From Acidobacteriaceae bacterium (GTDB lineage: Bacteria > Acidobacteriota > Terriglobia > Terriglobales > Acidobacteriaceae): a DNA stretch of 10,486 nucleotides. Both the position numbers and the translations under genes were made by a program. The stretch spans positions 1,003 to 11,488 of the forward strand of contig PMTP01000161.1 of NCBI GenBank assembly GCA_003167305.1. The letters run 5' to 3'. The notes under the pieces are model-generated. The model worked only from the letters and a program-made list of their open reading frames with translations, made no database searches and was not told the DNA's origin. Below are positions 1 through 7,625 of the stretch, one piece after another; within the stretch, counting starts at the first letter, position 1, and each line of letters opens with the position of its first letter.

Positions 1-758
1 CGCTGCTGCTTGCGCACCCGGCGCACCGACTCCAGTTCGAGCTTCAAGTGGTCGATGCGACGCTGAATCTGGCGGCGATCGGTCTCCAGCTTGGTTTCGC
101 CCGGTCCGCGCGTGCCGATGCCGCCGCCCAACTGCGACATCAGTTTGCCTTTGCCGCTGAGGCGCGGCAGCAGGTAGTCCAACTGCGCCAGCTCTACCTG
201 CAACTGCCCCTCGCTGGTGCGGGCGTGGCGGGCAAAAATGTCCAGAATCAACTGCGTGCGGTCCAGCACGCGGCAGGGCAGCGCGGCCTCCAGATTGCGC
301 AGTTGTGTCGGCGAAAGGTCGTGGTCGAAGAGCACCAGATCCGCCTCGGTGGAGGCGGCAACGCCACGAATCTCCTCGACCTTGCCGGAGCCGATCAACG
401 TGGCCGGATCAGGGCGTGCGCGGCGCTGCATAATCTCGGCCACAACCACGCCGCCGGCGCTCGCCACCAGTTCGCGAAACTCGGTGAGGGATTCTTCCGC
501 GTCCAGCTCCGTGGAGGAACGCGCCGGAGCTGCTCTGCCCGGCGAAACCTCTACAAGGGGAAGATCAGCGGACTCCGGCGCATCTGCAAAATTAGCGCCG
601 TCCGGCTCCGCGCACACTATTGCCTGCCGCGCGCCCGTCTGAGCTGCGCGGTTGCCGCGAGAGCGGACTCCTATGTCCACTCCCACCAGGACCGCTCGCT
701 CCGCAGCTCCTCCGGAGCCGCCGGTCCGGCTTGCCTCGCCGGCCAACCGGGAGCGCAT
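1..758 (-). CDS. hflX: GTPase HflX, N-terminal part (3' end cut by window edge)
   Basis: HflX is a ribosome-associated GTPase that splits stalled or stressed 70S ribosomes in the cytoplasm. About 252 codons are visible. They hold the HflX N-terminal domain, including a segment reading [13 protein letters not shown] and, further on, the family hallmark [20 protein letters not shown] charged helix ([17 protein letters not shown]) follows. The reading frame runs off the window just before the expected P-loop (GxxxxGKS), so the G domain itself is not seen. I chose the ATG at 758-756, 8 bp after the hfq stop. No good ribosome binding site precedes it, so coupling to hfq translation is likely; the frame is open upstream and in-frame GTG codons lie further down, so the exact start is uncertain. 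A Gly/Ala/Pro-rich insert of roughly 45 residues after VGVDIG is longer than in E. coli HflX and looks poorly conserved. Confidence 0.93.
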   Translation of the reverse strand, partial: MRSRLAGEASRTGGSGGAAERAVLVGVDIGVRSRGNRAAQTGARQAIVCAEPDGANFADAPESADLPLVEVSPGRAAPARSSTELDAEESLTEFRELVASAGGVVVAEIMQRRARPDPATLIGSGKVEEIRGVAASTEADLVLFDHDLSPTQLRNLEAALPCRVLDRTQLILDIFARHARTSEGQLQVELAQLDYLLPRLSGKGKLMSQLGGGIGTRGPGETKLETDRRQIQRRIDHLKLELESVRRVRKQQ

Positions 759-766
759 CGGGCCTG

Positions 767-1063
767 CTATCGCGGCTCCCCTATCGAGGTCGGCGAGGCC
801 ACCGGTATCGGACCGGGAGCGCTCGTCCCCGGGCGGAACTCGCTGTGCATCACGCCACGGTTGCTCACCACGGTCGAGATGGCGTGCTTGAAGATCAACT
901 GCTCCTGGCTGTTGTTCTCCAGAAGCACGGAATACTTGTCGAAGGAGCGGATCTTTCCCGTCAGCTTGACGCCGCTCACCAGATAAACCGTAATGGGGGT
1001 TTTGTCCTTGCGGACCGTGTTCAGGAACGTGTCCTGAATGTTTTGTGCCGGCTTGTTCTCCAT
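767..1063 (-). CDS. hfq: RNA chaperone Hfq
   Basis: Hfq is a hexameric Sm-like protein that binds small RNAs and mRNAs and promotes their pairing. The protein is 98 residues. The Sm1 motif spans about residues 21-50 ([13 protein letters not shown], then [12 protein letters not shown]) and Sm2 is [12 protein letters not shown] at 55-66, with the proximal-face Lys59-His60 of the family. Gln10, Asp11 and Phe13 match the E. coli Q8/D9/F11 positions, Tyr27 matches the distal-face Tyr25, and a basic stretch RKDK (18-21) sits where the lateral rim patch is. The tail of about 25 residues is rich in Pro, Ser and Gly, as expected for the disordered C-terminus. The ATG is preceded by a strong AGGAGA about 7 bases upstream. 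hflX follows after 8 bp, the usual order of the miaA-hfq-hflX cluster, but miaA is not upstream here. Confidence 0.97.
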   Translation of the reverse strand: MENKPAQNIQDTFLNTVRKDKTPITVYLVSGVKLTGKIRSFDKYSVLLENNSQEQLIFKHAISTVVSNRGVMHSEFRPGTSAPGPIPVASPTSIGEPR

Positions 1064-1094
1064 GTGCCGATCTCCTGCCTTCTACGTGGGGGGT

Positions 1095-1115
1095 GTACGC
1101 AACTGTTCAGCGTAC
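1095..1115. other. Hairpin in the hfq leader
   Basis: GTACGC (1095-1100) and GCGTAC (1110-1115) form a perfect 6-bp stem around a 9-base loop that contains AACTGTT. It lies between the candidate promoter and the hfq ribosome binding site, so it could be a leader RNA structure or an operator. Its function is unknown. Confidence 0.35.
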
Positions 1116-1177
1116 GAGTACAAATCAGCGGAAGCGGCGCCGGAAGCCCCGGAGCCGCCCATTCCCGCAATGGCTCA

Positions 1178-1206
1178 ACAATATAAGGCTTCGCTCACCT
1201 TTTCAA
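1178..1206 (-). promoter_or_regulatory. Candidate sigma70-type promoter for hfq
   Basis: On the minus strand TTGAAA (1206-1201) lies exactly 17 bp before TATTGT (1183-1178). This is a five-of-six -35 box and a four-of-six -10 box. It would give a leader of roughly 105-110 bases before the hfq ATG. This is pattern matching only, in a short AT-richer patch. Confidence 0.35.
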
Positions 1207-1270
1207 CCCTGTTTTTCCTCGATTTTGTTTTCCGGGCCGTTTTCGGCGCACTCAAAACCAGATCCGTGCC

Positions 1271-1303
1271 CCATCCTTGCGATTTTTTCTGGCGCAAGGG
1301 TGG
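1271..1303. other. 11-bp inverted repeat with T-rich loop
   Basis: CCATCCTTGCG (1271-1281) pairs with CGCAAGGGTGG (1293-1303). Ten positions are Watson-Crick and one is a G-T wobble. The 11-base loop starts with A and six T residues. The repeat sits at the edge of the aminotransferase relic, about 65 bp upstream of the candidate hfq promoter. It could be an old terminator, a protein-binding site or a decayed mobile-element end; the sequence does not decide. Confidence 0.45.
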
Positions 1304-1308
1304 TAATC

Positions 1309-1458
1309 CACGAACCTAACCGTCTCGGCTCTAAAGAAGGCAGCTTCCCCGAAGCCCGAGCGCGCCGCCCGCGAAGTCCTGGCCCTGCCCATCTTCCCCG
1401 AATTGCGCGACGACGAGCAGCAGCCGTAGTCAGCGCCATAGCCGTGTTTTTGAGCTGA
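1309..1458 (+). pseudogene. C-terminal relic of a DegT/DnrJ/EryC1/StrS-family aminotransferase
   Basis: Three consecutive pieces in two frames read as the end of a PLP-dependent sugar aminotransferase. Positions 1309-1356 give LGSKEGSFPEA, which resembles the family's LGYxxGDFPxAE. Positions 1358-1423 give ERAAREVLALPIFPEL, then RDDEQQ. Positions 1423-1458 give AVVSAIAVFLS and a stop. Joined, they match the typical family ending, in which an 'LPxFPEL…DEQ' segment is followed by a 'VVxAIxxF' helix. Two frameshifts break it, and nothing upstream of about 1300 continues the protein, so only about 50 of the usual 370-400 residues remain. I know the family pattern from memory and did no search. 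The relic faces toward the VWD gene, opposite to hfq. Compensating frameshifts restore the original frame, so sequencing errors are possible, but the missing N-terminus still makes it non-functional. Confidence 0.72.
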
Positions 1459-1668
1459 GGAACCGAAAGACCCTGGCGCCTTGCGTCCTGTCCGTATCGC
1501 GCTCCGTGATGGAGTTCAGCACGGGCCATGCCGGTTCATTTCTGCAAATCCGCAAATTAGTAGTTGAAACGCAAGCTGCGCGAGATGCACTATGCAGGGA
1601 GCATGGCGCGCTGTCTCTTCCCTGAAGCGTAATCACAGCAGGTTATCATGCCATCGAAAAGAGGTCTT

Positions 1669-3789
1669 ATGTCAAAGCAACTCTGGAAGCATTACACGTG
1701 TGCCTGTGTGCCGCTCGAGGGGGTGCTGAACGCATCCTCGAAGCGGACGCAAGGCAGTGGCAATCGTATGGGACGGAGCTGGATGGGCCGTTTCGCGAGC
1801 GCAGGCATGAAGTCCTGCGCGATGTTCATGGCGCTGGCGCTGGGCGTAGCTTGGTCAGCGGCGGGCCAGACACCGGTCAAGCCGGCTGAAGAGAAGACGC
1901 AGATCAGTCCTGCCGCGGAGATGGCGCAACTGAACAACAAGCGGAGGCCAGCCGCGGAGGAGCTGGAGAGGTGGCGCAAGACGCTTCTGAAGGCGCCGCG
2001 GCCGAAGAAGGCTTGCTACTCAGTGACCTATCCGGACACCGAGTGGCACGAAGTAGCCTGCAAGACGCCGCCCAACAAACCCTATCCGCCGAGGCATGGA
2101 ATTCGACCTGAAACAGTAGGAAATGGCCCGGATTTTTCTGCCGTGGTGACAGGCCACATCACCGAGGCTGAGGGTAAGTTCGACAGTGTTACCCCCAGTA
2201 CTTTGAGCGAGTGCTCCGTACCCTGTCCGATTAACGCCGCCGGACAGATAGTCTGCCCCGTGAATCCGACGTGCAGCCTTCCCGGCGCCGTTGATAATGC
2301 CTACTCCCTGCAACTGAACAGTAAGACCTTCTCGACCATGGCGTGCAGCGGCTCTCCGGCTTCCACCACGCCGGCTTGCCAGGGGTGGGAGCAGTTCGTC
2401 TACGAAGGCGCCGGAAGCGCGTTCATCCAGTACTGGCTGGAAAACTACGGTCCAGCAGGAACAAGCTGCCCGGCGTCACCACCAGGGCTGCCGGCATGGA
2501 ATACCTTTCAGTTCAAGTCCACGGGCAATGTTTACTGTTGGATCAACGCCGTGAGCGCTGGTCCGGCGACGTCTGAACCGATCACTTCGCTGCAGGGGAT
2601 GATTGTTACAGGCTCCGCAGCCGGTGTACACGCCGCGGATGACTCCCTGGTGGTGAAGGATGGCAGCCTCACGCTCTTCTCAGCGCCTGGGGACAATCGC
2701 TTCACGGATCTGGGCACCCAGTGGCAGGAAGTCGAGTTCAATGTCTTTGGCGATGGCAGCGCAAGTCAGGCCGTCTTCAGCAGCGGAACGACGATTAATG
2801 TGCGCACCGGCGTGGACAGCGGAGTAACGACCGGGCCCAGCTGTGACTTGCGAAGCTTCACCGGCGAATCGAACAACCTGACCCTGGGCAACACCCCTCC
2901 TGCTCCAGTGACAGGGACCATGCCGGCGCTCTTGTTCTGGGAGAGCTTCCCCGCACCTGCTGGCGCGATAGCGTCGTGCGCGGATGCAACCAGCGTCGGC
3001 GACACTCATGTGACCACCTTCAGCGGGTTGTATTACGACTTCCAGGCCTCGGGCGACTTTGTGCTGATGCAGGACGGCCCGGACTTTGAAGTGCAAACTC
3101 GCCAGGAGACCGGACCACCGCAGTACCCCAACACGGCAGTCAACAAGGCCGTTGCGGTGCGGATGGGCAAGACGCGCGTGGCCCTCTACATTGAGCCCAT
3201 GCGGCTGGTCATCAACGGCACGGCTAGAACTCTGGCCGACGGCTCGACGATTGCCGAATCCACCGGGGTTCAGATCGTCAGGCATGGCAGCGTCTACATC
3301 GTTACAGACGACGGCGGCGACAGCGTGAGCGCCACACTCAACCCCCAGTGGATCAATGTGAACGTGGGCCTGGGCCATACTCTCACGGAGATACGCGGGT
3401 TGCTGGGCAATCCTAAAGGAACCGAGCAGGTGCTTGCTACCTCCGCGGGAGTCGTACTGAATGAGCCGGTAACCTTCACCGATCTCTACCATACCTACGC
3501 CGACAGTTGGCGCGTGCAACGGAAGGATTCGATGTTCACTGAACCGGCAACGATCAAGGCCGGCATTCCTGTCAAGCCGTTCTATGCATCGGAGATCGAT
3601 CCCCAGCTGGCTGGACCTGCGCTCGAGGCTTGCAGGGCGGCCGGTATAACAAATCGGGATCTACTGGAATCCTGCGTGCTGGATAGCGTCGTGATGAACG
3701 ATAAGCTGGCTATTAAGGCCTTCATCCTTGCCCGTCGGCCCATTCGCGTCATGAAGCCGGTCATGCATCGGGAACCGGACAATAAGTAG
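1669..3789 (+). CDS. Exported protein with C-terminal von Willebrand factor type D (VWD) domain
   Basis: A large secreted or surface protein of 706 residues from the ATG at 1669. A hydrophobic signal peptide starts near residue 47 (MKSCAMFMALALGVAW), with a likely cleavage around SAAG|QTP (66/67). Residues about 140-425 form a Cys-containing domain with GWEQFVY (239-245) and EFNVFGDG (356-363); I recall similar motifs in unnamed secreted proteins of soil bacteria. Residues about 441-615 are a VWD domain, from GDTHVTTFSGLYYDFQASGDFVL through GLLGN to YADSWRV. It has the bacterial GLLGN instead of the eukaryotic GLCGN. A Cys-containing tail (LEACRAAGI…LLESCVLD) follows, common after bacterial VWD domains. 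The start is uncertain: 1669 has AGAGG close by; 1648 is in frame with weaker support; 1768 or 1807 would place the signal peptide at the N-terminus as expected. The role is unknown; adhesion or matrix binding is a guess from VWD. It stands alone, without an operon. Confidence 0.85.
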   Translation: MSKQLWKHYTCACVPLEGVLNASSKRTQGSGNRMGRSWMGRFASAGMKSCAMFMALALGVAWSAAGQTPVKPAEEKTQISPAAEMAQLNNKRRPAAEELERWRKTLLKAPRPKKACYSVTYPDTEWHEVACKTPPNKPYPPRHGIRPETVGNGPDFSAVVTGHITEAEGKFDSVTPSTLSECSVPCPINAAGQIVCPVNPTCSLPGAVDNAYSLQLNSKTFSTMACSGSPASTTPACQGWEQFVYEGAGSAFIQYWLENYGPAGTSCPASPPGLPAWNTFQFKSTGNVYCWINAVSAGPATSEPITSLQGMIVTGSAAGVHAADDSLVVKDGSLTLFSAPGDNRFTDLGTQWQEVEFNVFGDGSASQAVFSSGTTINVRTGVDSGVTTGPSCDLRSFTGESNNLTLGNTPPAPVTGTMPALLFWESFPAPAGAIASCADATSVGDTHVTTFSGLYYDFQASGDFVLMQDGPDFEVQTRQETGPPQYPNTAVNKAVAVRMGKTRVALYIEPMRLVINGTARTLADGSTIAESTGVQIVRHGSVYIVTDDGGDSVSATLNPQWINVNVGLGHTLTEIRGLLGNPKGTEQVLATSAGVVLNEPVTFTDLYHTYADSWRVQRKDSMFTEPATIKAGIPVKPFYASEIDPQLAGPALEACRAAGITNRDLLESCVLDSVVMNDKLAIKAFILARRPIRVMKPVMHREPDNK

Positions 3790-3815
3790 TCCGATAAACC
3801 ACCCGCTACAAACAC

Positions 3816-3844
3816 ATGGGCCGGGGCATTCCGCCTCGGCCCAT
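3816..3844 (+). terminator. Hairpin terminator after the VWD gene
   Basis: ATGGGCCGGGGC (3816-3827) pairs with GCCTCGGCCCAT (3833-3844). The 12-bp stem has one G-T wobble and the loop is ATTCC. It starts 27 bases after the stop codon and is followed by ATTGTTG, a weak U tract. It lies between convergent genes and may serve both directions, though the transglutaminase gene ends about 140 bp away. Confidence 0.6.
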
Positions 3845-3953
3845 ATTGTTGAACGAGTAGAACCGCCTCAGTTGCTGGTTCCCTGTCCCGCTCCATTTGC
3901 AGCAGACGGCAGTCAGCCCGGTCTCCCAGTTCCTGAGCGGAGCGTAGATTCAT

Positions 3954-3988
3954 CCCTGATCCCTGATCTCTGATCTCTGATCTCTGTC
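3954..3988. repeat. Five-unit degenerate heptamer tract
   Basis: Two CCCTGAT units, two CTCTGAT units and a partial CTCTGTC unit lie in direct tandem. The last unit touches the stop codon of the transglutaminase gene on the minus strand. On that strand the unit reads ATCAGRG. Two further 7-bp-period tracts lie at 7529-7549 and 7824-7851, so this is one of three such loci in the window. Confidence 0.85.
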
Positions 3989-4971
3989 TACTGCTGCTGC
4001 TGCATCTGCTGCAAATCGACAAAGGGAATGACCGGAACGGGGGGCTGCTGGGCGCGCTCAACCAGGACGCTCCAGTCCTCCGGAATAGGCAGCGTGCGGT
4101 CGAGGGCGGGCGGCTCGGCGCTGGCTTCGACGTGTACGGCCACATAAAGCTCGCTCTCCGTCTTGCCGCGGAAGACGCCGTGCGTGGGCGGCACATCGGC
4201 GTAGTCGCGGCCCACGGCGGTGCGGATATGGCGATGATGGGCGACTAAATTGTTGGTGGGATCAAAGCCCACCCATCCCAGCCCCGGCAGCAGCGCATCG
4301 ACCCAGGCGTGAGTGGCGTCCGGGGTAGAGCGATCATGGTCCTCGCTGGCGCGGTAAAGATAGCCGGAGACATAGCGGGCGGGGATTTTCACGTGGCGCA
4401 GCAGGGCGATCATAGTGTGGGCAAAGTCCTGGCAGACGCCCTTGCCGCTGACGATGGCCTCGTCGATGGGTGAGTCGACACGGGTGGAGCGCGGCTCATA
4501 GTCGAAGTAGTTAAACAGCCTCTGATTCAGCTCCTGAACTAACATCAAGGGATCATCGCGGCGGGTAACTCCCATCTGCTTGGCTAGCAGAGTGAGCGCG
4601 GGAGTTTCGACGGCATAGGTGGACGGAAGCAGCATCTCCCCGTAGTCGCCGGACTCGATCAGATCGTCCAGAGCGCCCCATGCGTCGGGCGCGAGAGAGC
4701 TGGGCACATCGGGCAGCGCCTGCTGCTCGATCACCGACTCGGCGACGATGACCAGTTGATTATGCTCGCCGGGAATATCGAAGTGCTGAACGGTGTTGCC
4801 CTGGTGGTCGCGATAGCTGAAGACGCGGCAGCGAGGACTGACCGAGAGCGAAAAGTTGAGGCAGTGCTGGTTGGAGTCCGAGCGCGGATGCATGCGCGTC
4901 TCCATGATGCTTTCGCTGATGGGATGCGCGTAGCGGAAGCGCGTGAGGTGCCGGATGGAATAGAAGTTCAT
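3988..4971 (-). CDS. Transglutaminase-like cysteine protease-fold protein
   Basis: A 327-residue cytoplasmic protein with the bacterial transglutaminase N-terminal beta domain (about 1-90; MNFYSIRHLTRFRY at the start) and a transglutaminase core (about 155-245). The catalytic triad is visible: Cys180 in GKGVCQDF, His221 in ATHAWVDA and Asp237 in GFDPTNN. Members of this group are thought to act as peptidases or amide-bond cleaving or forming enzymes; the substrate is unknown. The ATG is preceded by GAGGAG at good spacing. It is the last gene of a three-gene operon, 12 bp after the alpha-E gene. The C-terminal tail is unusual: after the core come a Pro/Val-rich segment and a Gln-rich end, QQMQQQQ, encoded by CAG repeats, next to a heptamer tract. 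Fold and residues are read directly; the function follows the family. Confidence 0.93.
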   Translation of the reverse strand: MNFYSIRHLTRFRYAHPISESIMETRMHPRSDSNQHCLNFSLSVSPRCRVFSYRDHQGNTVQHFDIPGEHNQLVIVAESVIEQQALPDVPSSLAPDAWGALDDLIESGDYGEMLLPSTYAVETPALTLLAKQMGVTRRDDPLMLVQELNQRLFNYFDYEPRSTRVDSPIDEAIVSGKGVCQDFAHTMIALLRHVKIPARYVSGYLYRASEDHDRSTPDATHAWVDALLPGLGWVGFDPTNNLVAHHRHIRTAVGRDYADVPPTHGVFRGKTESELYVAVHVEASAEPPALDRTLPIPEDWSVLVERAQQPPVPVIPFVDLQQMQQQQ

Positions 4972-4983
4972 GATCGCTCTCCT

Positions 4984-5946
4984 CTAACTCGCCAGCGCCG
5001 ATTGAATCGAGTAATTCACATAGTAACGGTAGATTTGTTCGTGAATGCGCAGGCATTGCTCGCGGATATTATGCAGAAAGGCCGAGGTGTCGCCGTGAAG
5101 AATCTCTCCGATGGTGGTGAAGTCGAGCATGGCGTGCAGCCGCCCGATGCCGGAGATCAACTCGCCGGGCGGGCGGCGGCCGCCGGTGCGCTGGATCGAG
5201 TCGATGGCTTCGCGGATGCTGTCCACACAGTAACGGATGGAGTGGGGAAAGTCGCGGTTGAGCAGAAGAAACTCCAAAATTCGATCGGGAGTTACATCGG
5301 CGGTGTACACCTGGCAATAGGCTTCAAAGGAGGTGCAGCAGCGCAGCAGGCCGACTAACTCAAGATACTGATAGCCTACGTGCTCGCGCGTCTGCGCGTG
5401 AAGGAGATCCGGCTGGTAGACCTCAAGCAATGTGGCCGTGGCATAAGCGCGTTCCAGAAAGCGGCCCATGCGAATGAACTGCCAGCCCTGGCCGTGAATC
5501 ATCGTAGAGTTACTTACGCCTTTGAAGAGATGAATGCCGTCGATGATGGAGGCCAGCGCATCGTTGATGCTGGAGTTGAATTGATTCTCCGCCAGCGGCG
5601 AGTGAATTTGATGATAAAGCCGGTTGAGGCGCTGCCACTGCTCGGAAGAAATCTCTTCGCGCACCTGGCGTGCGTTCTCGCGCGCTCCGTTGACGCAAAA
5701 GGTGACGGCGGCGTGGTTGAGGTTGTCGAAGACTAGCTTGTGGGCCATCGCCTCTAGATCGCCATTCCAGTCAAGGCCGGCCGGCTTGCCGAGCGAGGCG
5801 ACGAGCCGCTGCCAGCGTGTCTCTTCGTCCGCGCCGCCGGTGTCGAGCATCAGGCCCATGGTCACGTCGAGCTGGCGCACGGTATTCTCGGCCCGCTCCA
5901 GGTAGCGGCTCATCCAGTAAAGACTGTCGGCAACGCGAGAAAGCAT
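4984..5946 (-). CDS. Alpha-E domain-containing protein (DUF403)
   Basis: An all-helical cytoplasmic protein of 320 residues, the usual length for the family. It opens with the hallmark LSRVADSLYWMSRYLERAEN, and further family motifs are RFLERAYATATLL and FLLLNRDFPHSIRYC. Its biochemical role is not established. The family occurs almost only beside circularly permuted ATP-grasp and transglutaminase-like genes, and has been predicted to take part in the same peptide-forming or tagging pathway. The ATG has a clear AGAAGGAG a few bases upstream. It lies 19 bp after the ATP-grasp stop and 12 bp before the transglutaminase start, so the three genes almost surely form one transcript. Confidence 0.93.
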   Translation of the reverse strand: MLSRVADSLYWMSRYLERAENTVRQLDVTMGLMLDTGGADEETRWQRLVASLGKPAGLDWNGDLEAMAHKLVFDNLNHAAVTFCVNGARENARQVREEISSEQWQRLNRLYHQIHSPLAENQFNSSINDALASIIDGIHLFKGVSNSTMIHGQGWQFIRMGRFLERAYATATLLEVYQPDLLHAQTREHVGYQYLELVGLLRCCTSFEAYCQVYTADVTPDRILEFLLLNRDFPHSIRYCVDSIREAIDSIQRTGGRRPPGELISGIGRLHAMLDFTTIGEILHGDTSAFLHNIREQCLRIHEQIYRYYVNYSIQSALAS

Positions 5947-5965
5947 CGTCTAACTCCTTCTGAAT

Positions 5966-7426
5966 TTACTCCAGCACCCATGTGTCTTTGCTGCCTCCGC
6001 CCTGCGAGGAGTTCACCACCAGCGAGCCTTTTTCCAGGGCCACGCGGGTCAGCCCGCCAGGCACAATGTTCACCTTGTCGCCGAAGAGGATGTAAGGCCG
6101 CAGGTCCACGTGGCGCGGTTCGAGAGAGTTACCGATCAGGCAGGGAGCGCGCGAGAAATCCAGCGTTGGCTGGGCTATGTAATTGCGCGGGTTGGCTTCG
6201 ATGGCGCGGGAGAACTCTTCGCGCTGAGCAGCCGTCGAGTGCGGGCCGATCAGCATTCCGTAACCGCCGCTCTCGCCCACCGCCTTCACCACTAACTTGT
6301 CCAGATTGGCCAGCACGTGCTGGCGTTCCTTCTCTTCGCTCAAGATGTAGGTCTCGACGTTAGGCAGAATCGGCTCTTCGTCCAGATAGTAGCGGATCAT
6401 CTTCGGAACATAAGCATAAACTGCCTTGTCGTCGGCCAGGCCGGTACCAAACGCATTGGTTACCGTAACATTGCCGGCGCGATATGCATTGAAAAGGCCG
6501 GCGCAGCCCAGCGAAGAATCGGCGCGAAAGACCAGCGGATCGCTGAAGTCGTCGTCCACGCGGCGATAGATCACGTCCACGCGCTTCAGGCCGTCGGTAG
6601 TGCGCATATAGACAATATTGTCGTGCGTGACCAGATCGCGGCCTTCCACCAGGTCAATGCCCATCTGGCGGGCCAGATAAGTGTGCTCGAAGTAAGCCGA
6701 GTTAAAGACTCCCGGCGTCAGCAGCACGATATTCGGCTCCGGCCTTCCTTCGGGGGCGAGCGAGCGCAAAGTAGCCAGCAGCATTTGCGGATAATGCTCG
6801 ATGGGCCGTACGCCATAACTGGAAAAGAGCTGCGGAAAGGTGCGTTTCATCACCCGCCGGTTGGTGAGCATATAACTCACCCCGGAAGGCACGCGCAAAT
6901 TGTCTTCGAGCACCACAAACTCGCCTGTCTTCAGCCGCAGCAGGTCGGAGCCGACGACGGCGATGTAAACGTTGCGCGGCACCTGTAGGCCGCGCATCTG
7001 GCGTCGGTAATGCTTGCAACTGTAGACCAGCTCGCGGGGAATCACTTTATCGTTGAGAATTTTTGCGTCCGAGTACACATCGCGCAAAAAAAGATTCAGC
7101 GCGGTGATGCGCTGAGTGAGTCCACGCTCGATGCGCTCCCACTCCTTAGCCGTAATCAGCCGCGGCAGTAGATCGTAGGGGAAGATGCGCTCGGTGCCCT
7201 CGTCGCGCCCGTAGACGGTGAAGGTAATGCCCTGGGTGAGGAACGATAGGTCGGCCGACTGCTTGCGGCGCTGTAACTCTTCCGGAGGCAGACTGGCCAG
7301 CGTTTCGGCCAACGCGCGGTAATGGGCGCGAACGTCTCCGTTCGGCTCGCGCATCTCGTCGAATGCCTGATCGAGCGGATACTCTCCGAAGAGCGTATCC
7401 AATTGCAATGGAGAAGCGGCGCTCAT
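5966..7426 (-). CDS. Circularly permuted type 2 ATP-grasp protein
   Basis: A 486-residue cytoplasmic enzyme of the permuted ATP-grasp family (old DUF404/DUF407). Visible family segments in order are [117 protein letters not shown] and [15 protein letters not shown] near the end. ATP-grasp enzymes join a carboxylate to an amine or thiol through an acyl-phosphate; this family is predicted, not proven, to make peptide or amide bonds. Two positions look unlike the usual pattern, SLGCAGL for SLGVPGL and AFGTG for APGTG; this is from memory. It is the first gene of the operon with alpha-E and transglutaminase proteins. The ATG at 7426 has AAGG about 5 bases upstream. No convincing promoter was found in the repeat-rich DNA in front of it. 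Confidence 0.93.
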   Translation of the reverse strand: MSAASPLQLDTLFGEYPLDQAFDEMREPNGDVRAHYRALAETLASLPPEELQRRKQSADLSFLTQGITFTVYGRDEGTERIFPYDLLPRLITAKEWERIERGLTQRITALNLFLRDVYSDAKILNDKVIPRELVYSCKHYRRQMRGLQVPRNVYIAVVGSDLLRLKTGEFVVLEDNLRVPSGVSYMLTNRRVMKRTFPQLFSSYGVRPIEHYPQMLLATLRSLAPEGRPEPNIVLLTPGVFNSAYFEHTYLARQMGIDLVEGRDLVTHDNIVYMRTTDGLKRVDVIYRRVDDDFSDPLVFRADSSLGCAGLFNAYRAGNVTVTNAFGTGLADDKAVYAYVPKMIRYYLDEEPILPNVETYILSEEKERQHVLANLDKLVVKAVGESGGYGMLIGPHSTAAQREEFSRAIEANPRNYIAQPTLDFSRAPCLIGNSLEPRHVDLRPYILFGDKVNIVPGGLTRVALEKGSLVVNSSQGGGSKDTWVLE

Positions 7427-7528
7427 GAGGCCTTGCAGCTTTCCTTACCGCGGATTCAGGGCGCCGGCGACAATGCTGCCTTGACCCTGTTCTCTAGCTT
7501 TAACAGGCGAGACATAAAGGAGTTGTGA

Positions 7529-7549
7529 GGAAACGGGAAACAGGGAAAA
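7529..7549. repeat. Three-unit degenerate heptamer tract
   Basis: GGAAACG, GGAAACA and GGGAAAA follow one another with an exact 7-base period. The unit resembles that of the tract at 7824-7851. It lies about 100 bp upstream of the ATP-grasp start. Confidence 0.6.
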
Positions 7550-7576
7550 TGGATGGATTCCCGAGTCCCGGAATCG

Positions 7577-7597
7577 AGATCTGGGGCATCCAGATCT
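7577..7597. other. Perfect 8-bp hairpin
   Basis: AGATCTGG (7577-7584) and CCAGATCT (7590-7597) are perfect complements around the loop GGCAT. A weaker 6-bp pair, GATTCC/GGAATC (7556-7561/7570-7575), sits directly beside it. No T tract follows on either strand, so a simple rho-independent terminator is unlikely. Confidence 0.5.
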
Positions 7598-7625
7598 TTG
7601 TGAGGTTAGAGCCGGGCAGTCCACA

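Larger units (their letters stand above)
1064..1668. other. Gene-free stretch between hfq and the VWD gene
   Basis: About 600 bases lie between the divergently transcribed hfq and the VWD protein gene without an intact gene. The stretch holds the hfq leader and candidate promoter, an 11-bp hairpin (1271-1303) and the aminotransferase relic (about 1309-1458). From 1459 to 1647 I see no recognisable gene, RNA or repeat. Open frames here on both strands give low-complexity Arg/Ala/Pro-rich peptides with no family match. No convincing promoter for the VWD gene was found. Confidence 0.6.

Noticed and set aside
48..986. 312-codon open frame on the plus strand
   Set aside because: It lies opposite hflX and hfq, both clearly recognised on the minus strand, and its peptide is compositionally odd with no family features. 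Long antisense frames are common in GC-rich genes.
1045..1458. 137-codon plus-strand frame ending in the aminotransferase tail
   Set aside because: Only parts of its last 50 codons belong to the aminotransferase; the rest is antisense to the hfq leader and has no family pattern. It is treated as a pseudogene relic, not a gene.
1203..1529. 108-codon minus-strand frame upstream of hfq
   Set aside because: Its peptide is Arg/Ala-rich with no known motif, it has no supporting ribosome binding site, and it runs opposite the aminotransferase relic.
1564..1596. TTGAAA…TATGCA as a promoter for the VWD gene
   Set aside because: The spacer is 21 bp, too long for a sigma70 promoter, and no better pair was found.
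2680..3519. 279-codon minus-strand frame inside the VWD gene
   Set aside because: The plus strand encodes a clear VWD domain across the same bases, so this is a shadow frame.
7577..7597. Hairpin as a rho-independent terminator
   Set aside because: No T tract follows on either strand, and no gene ends nearby in the right direction.
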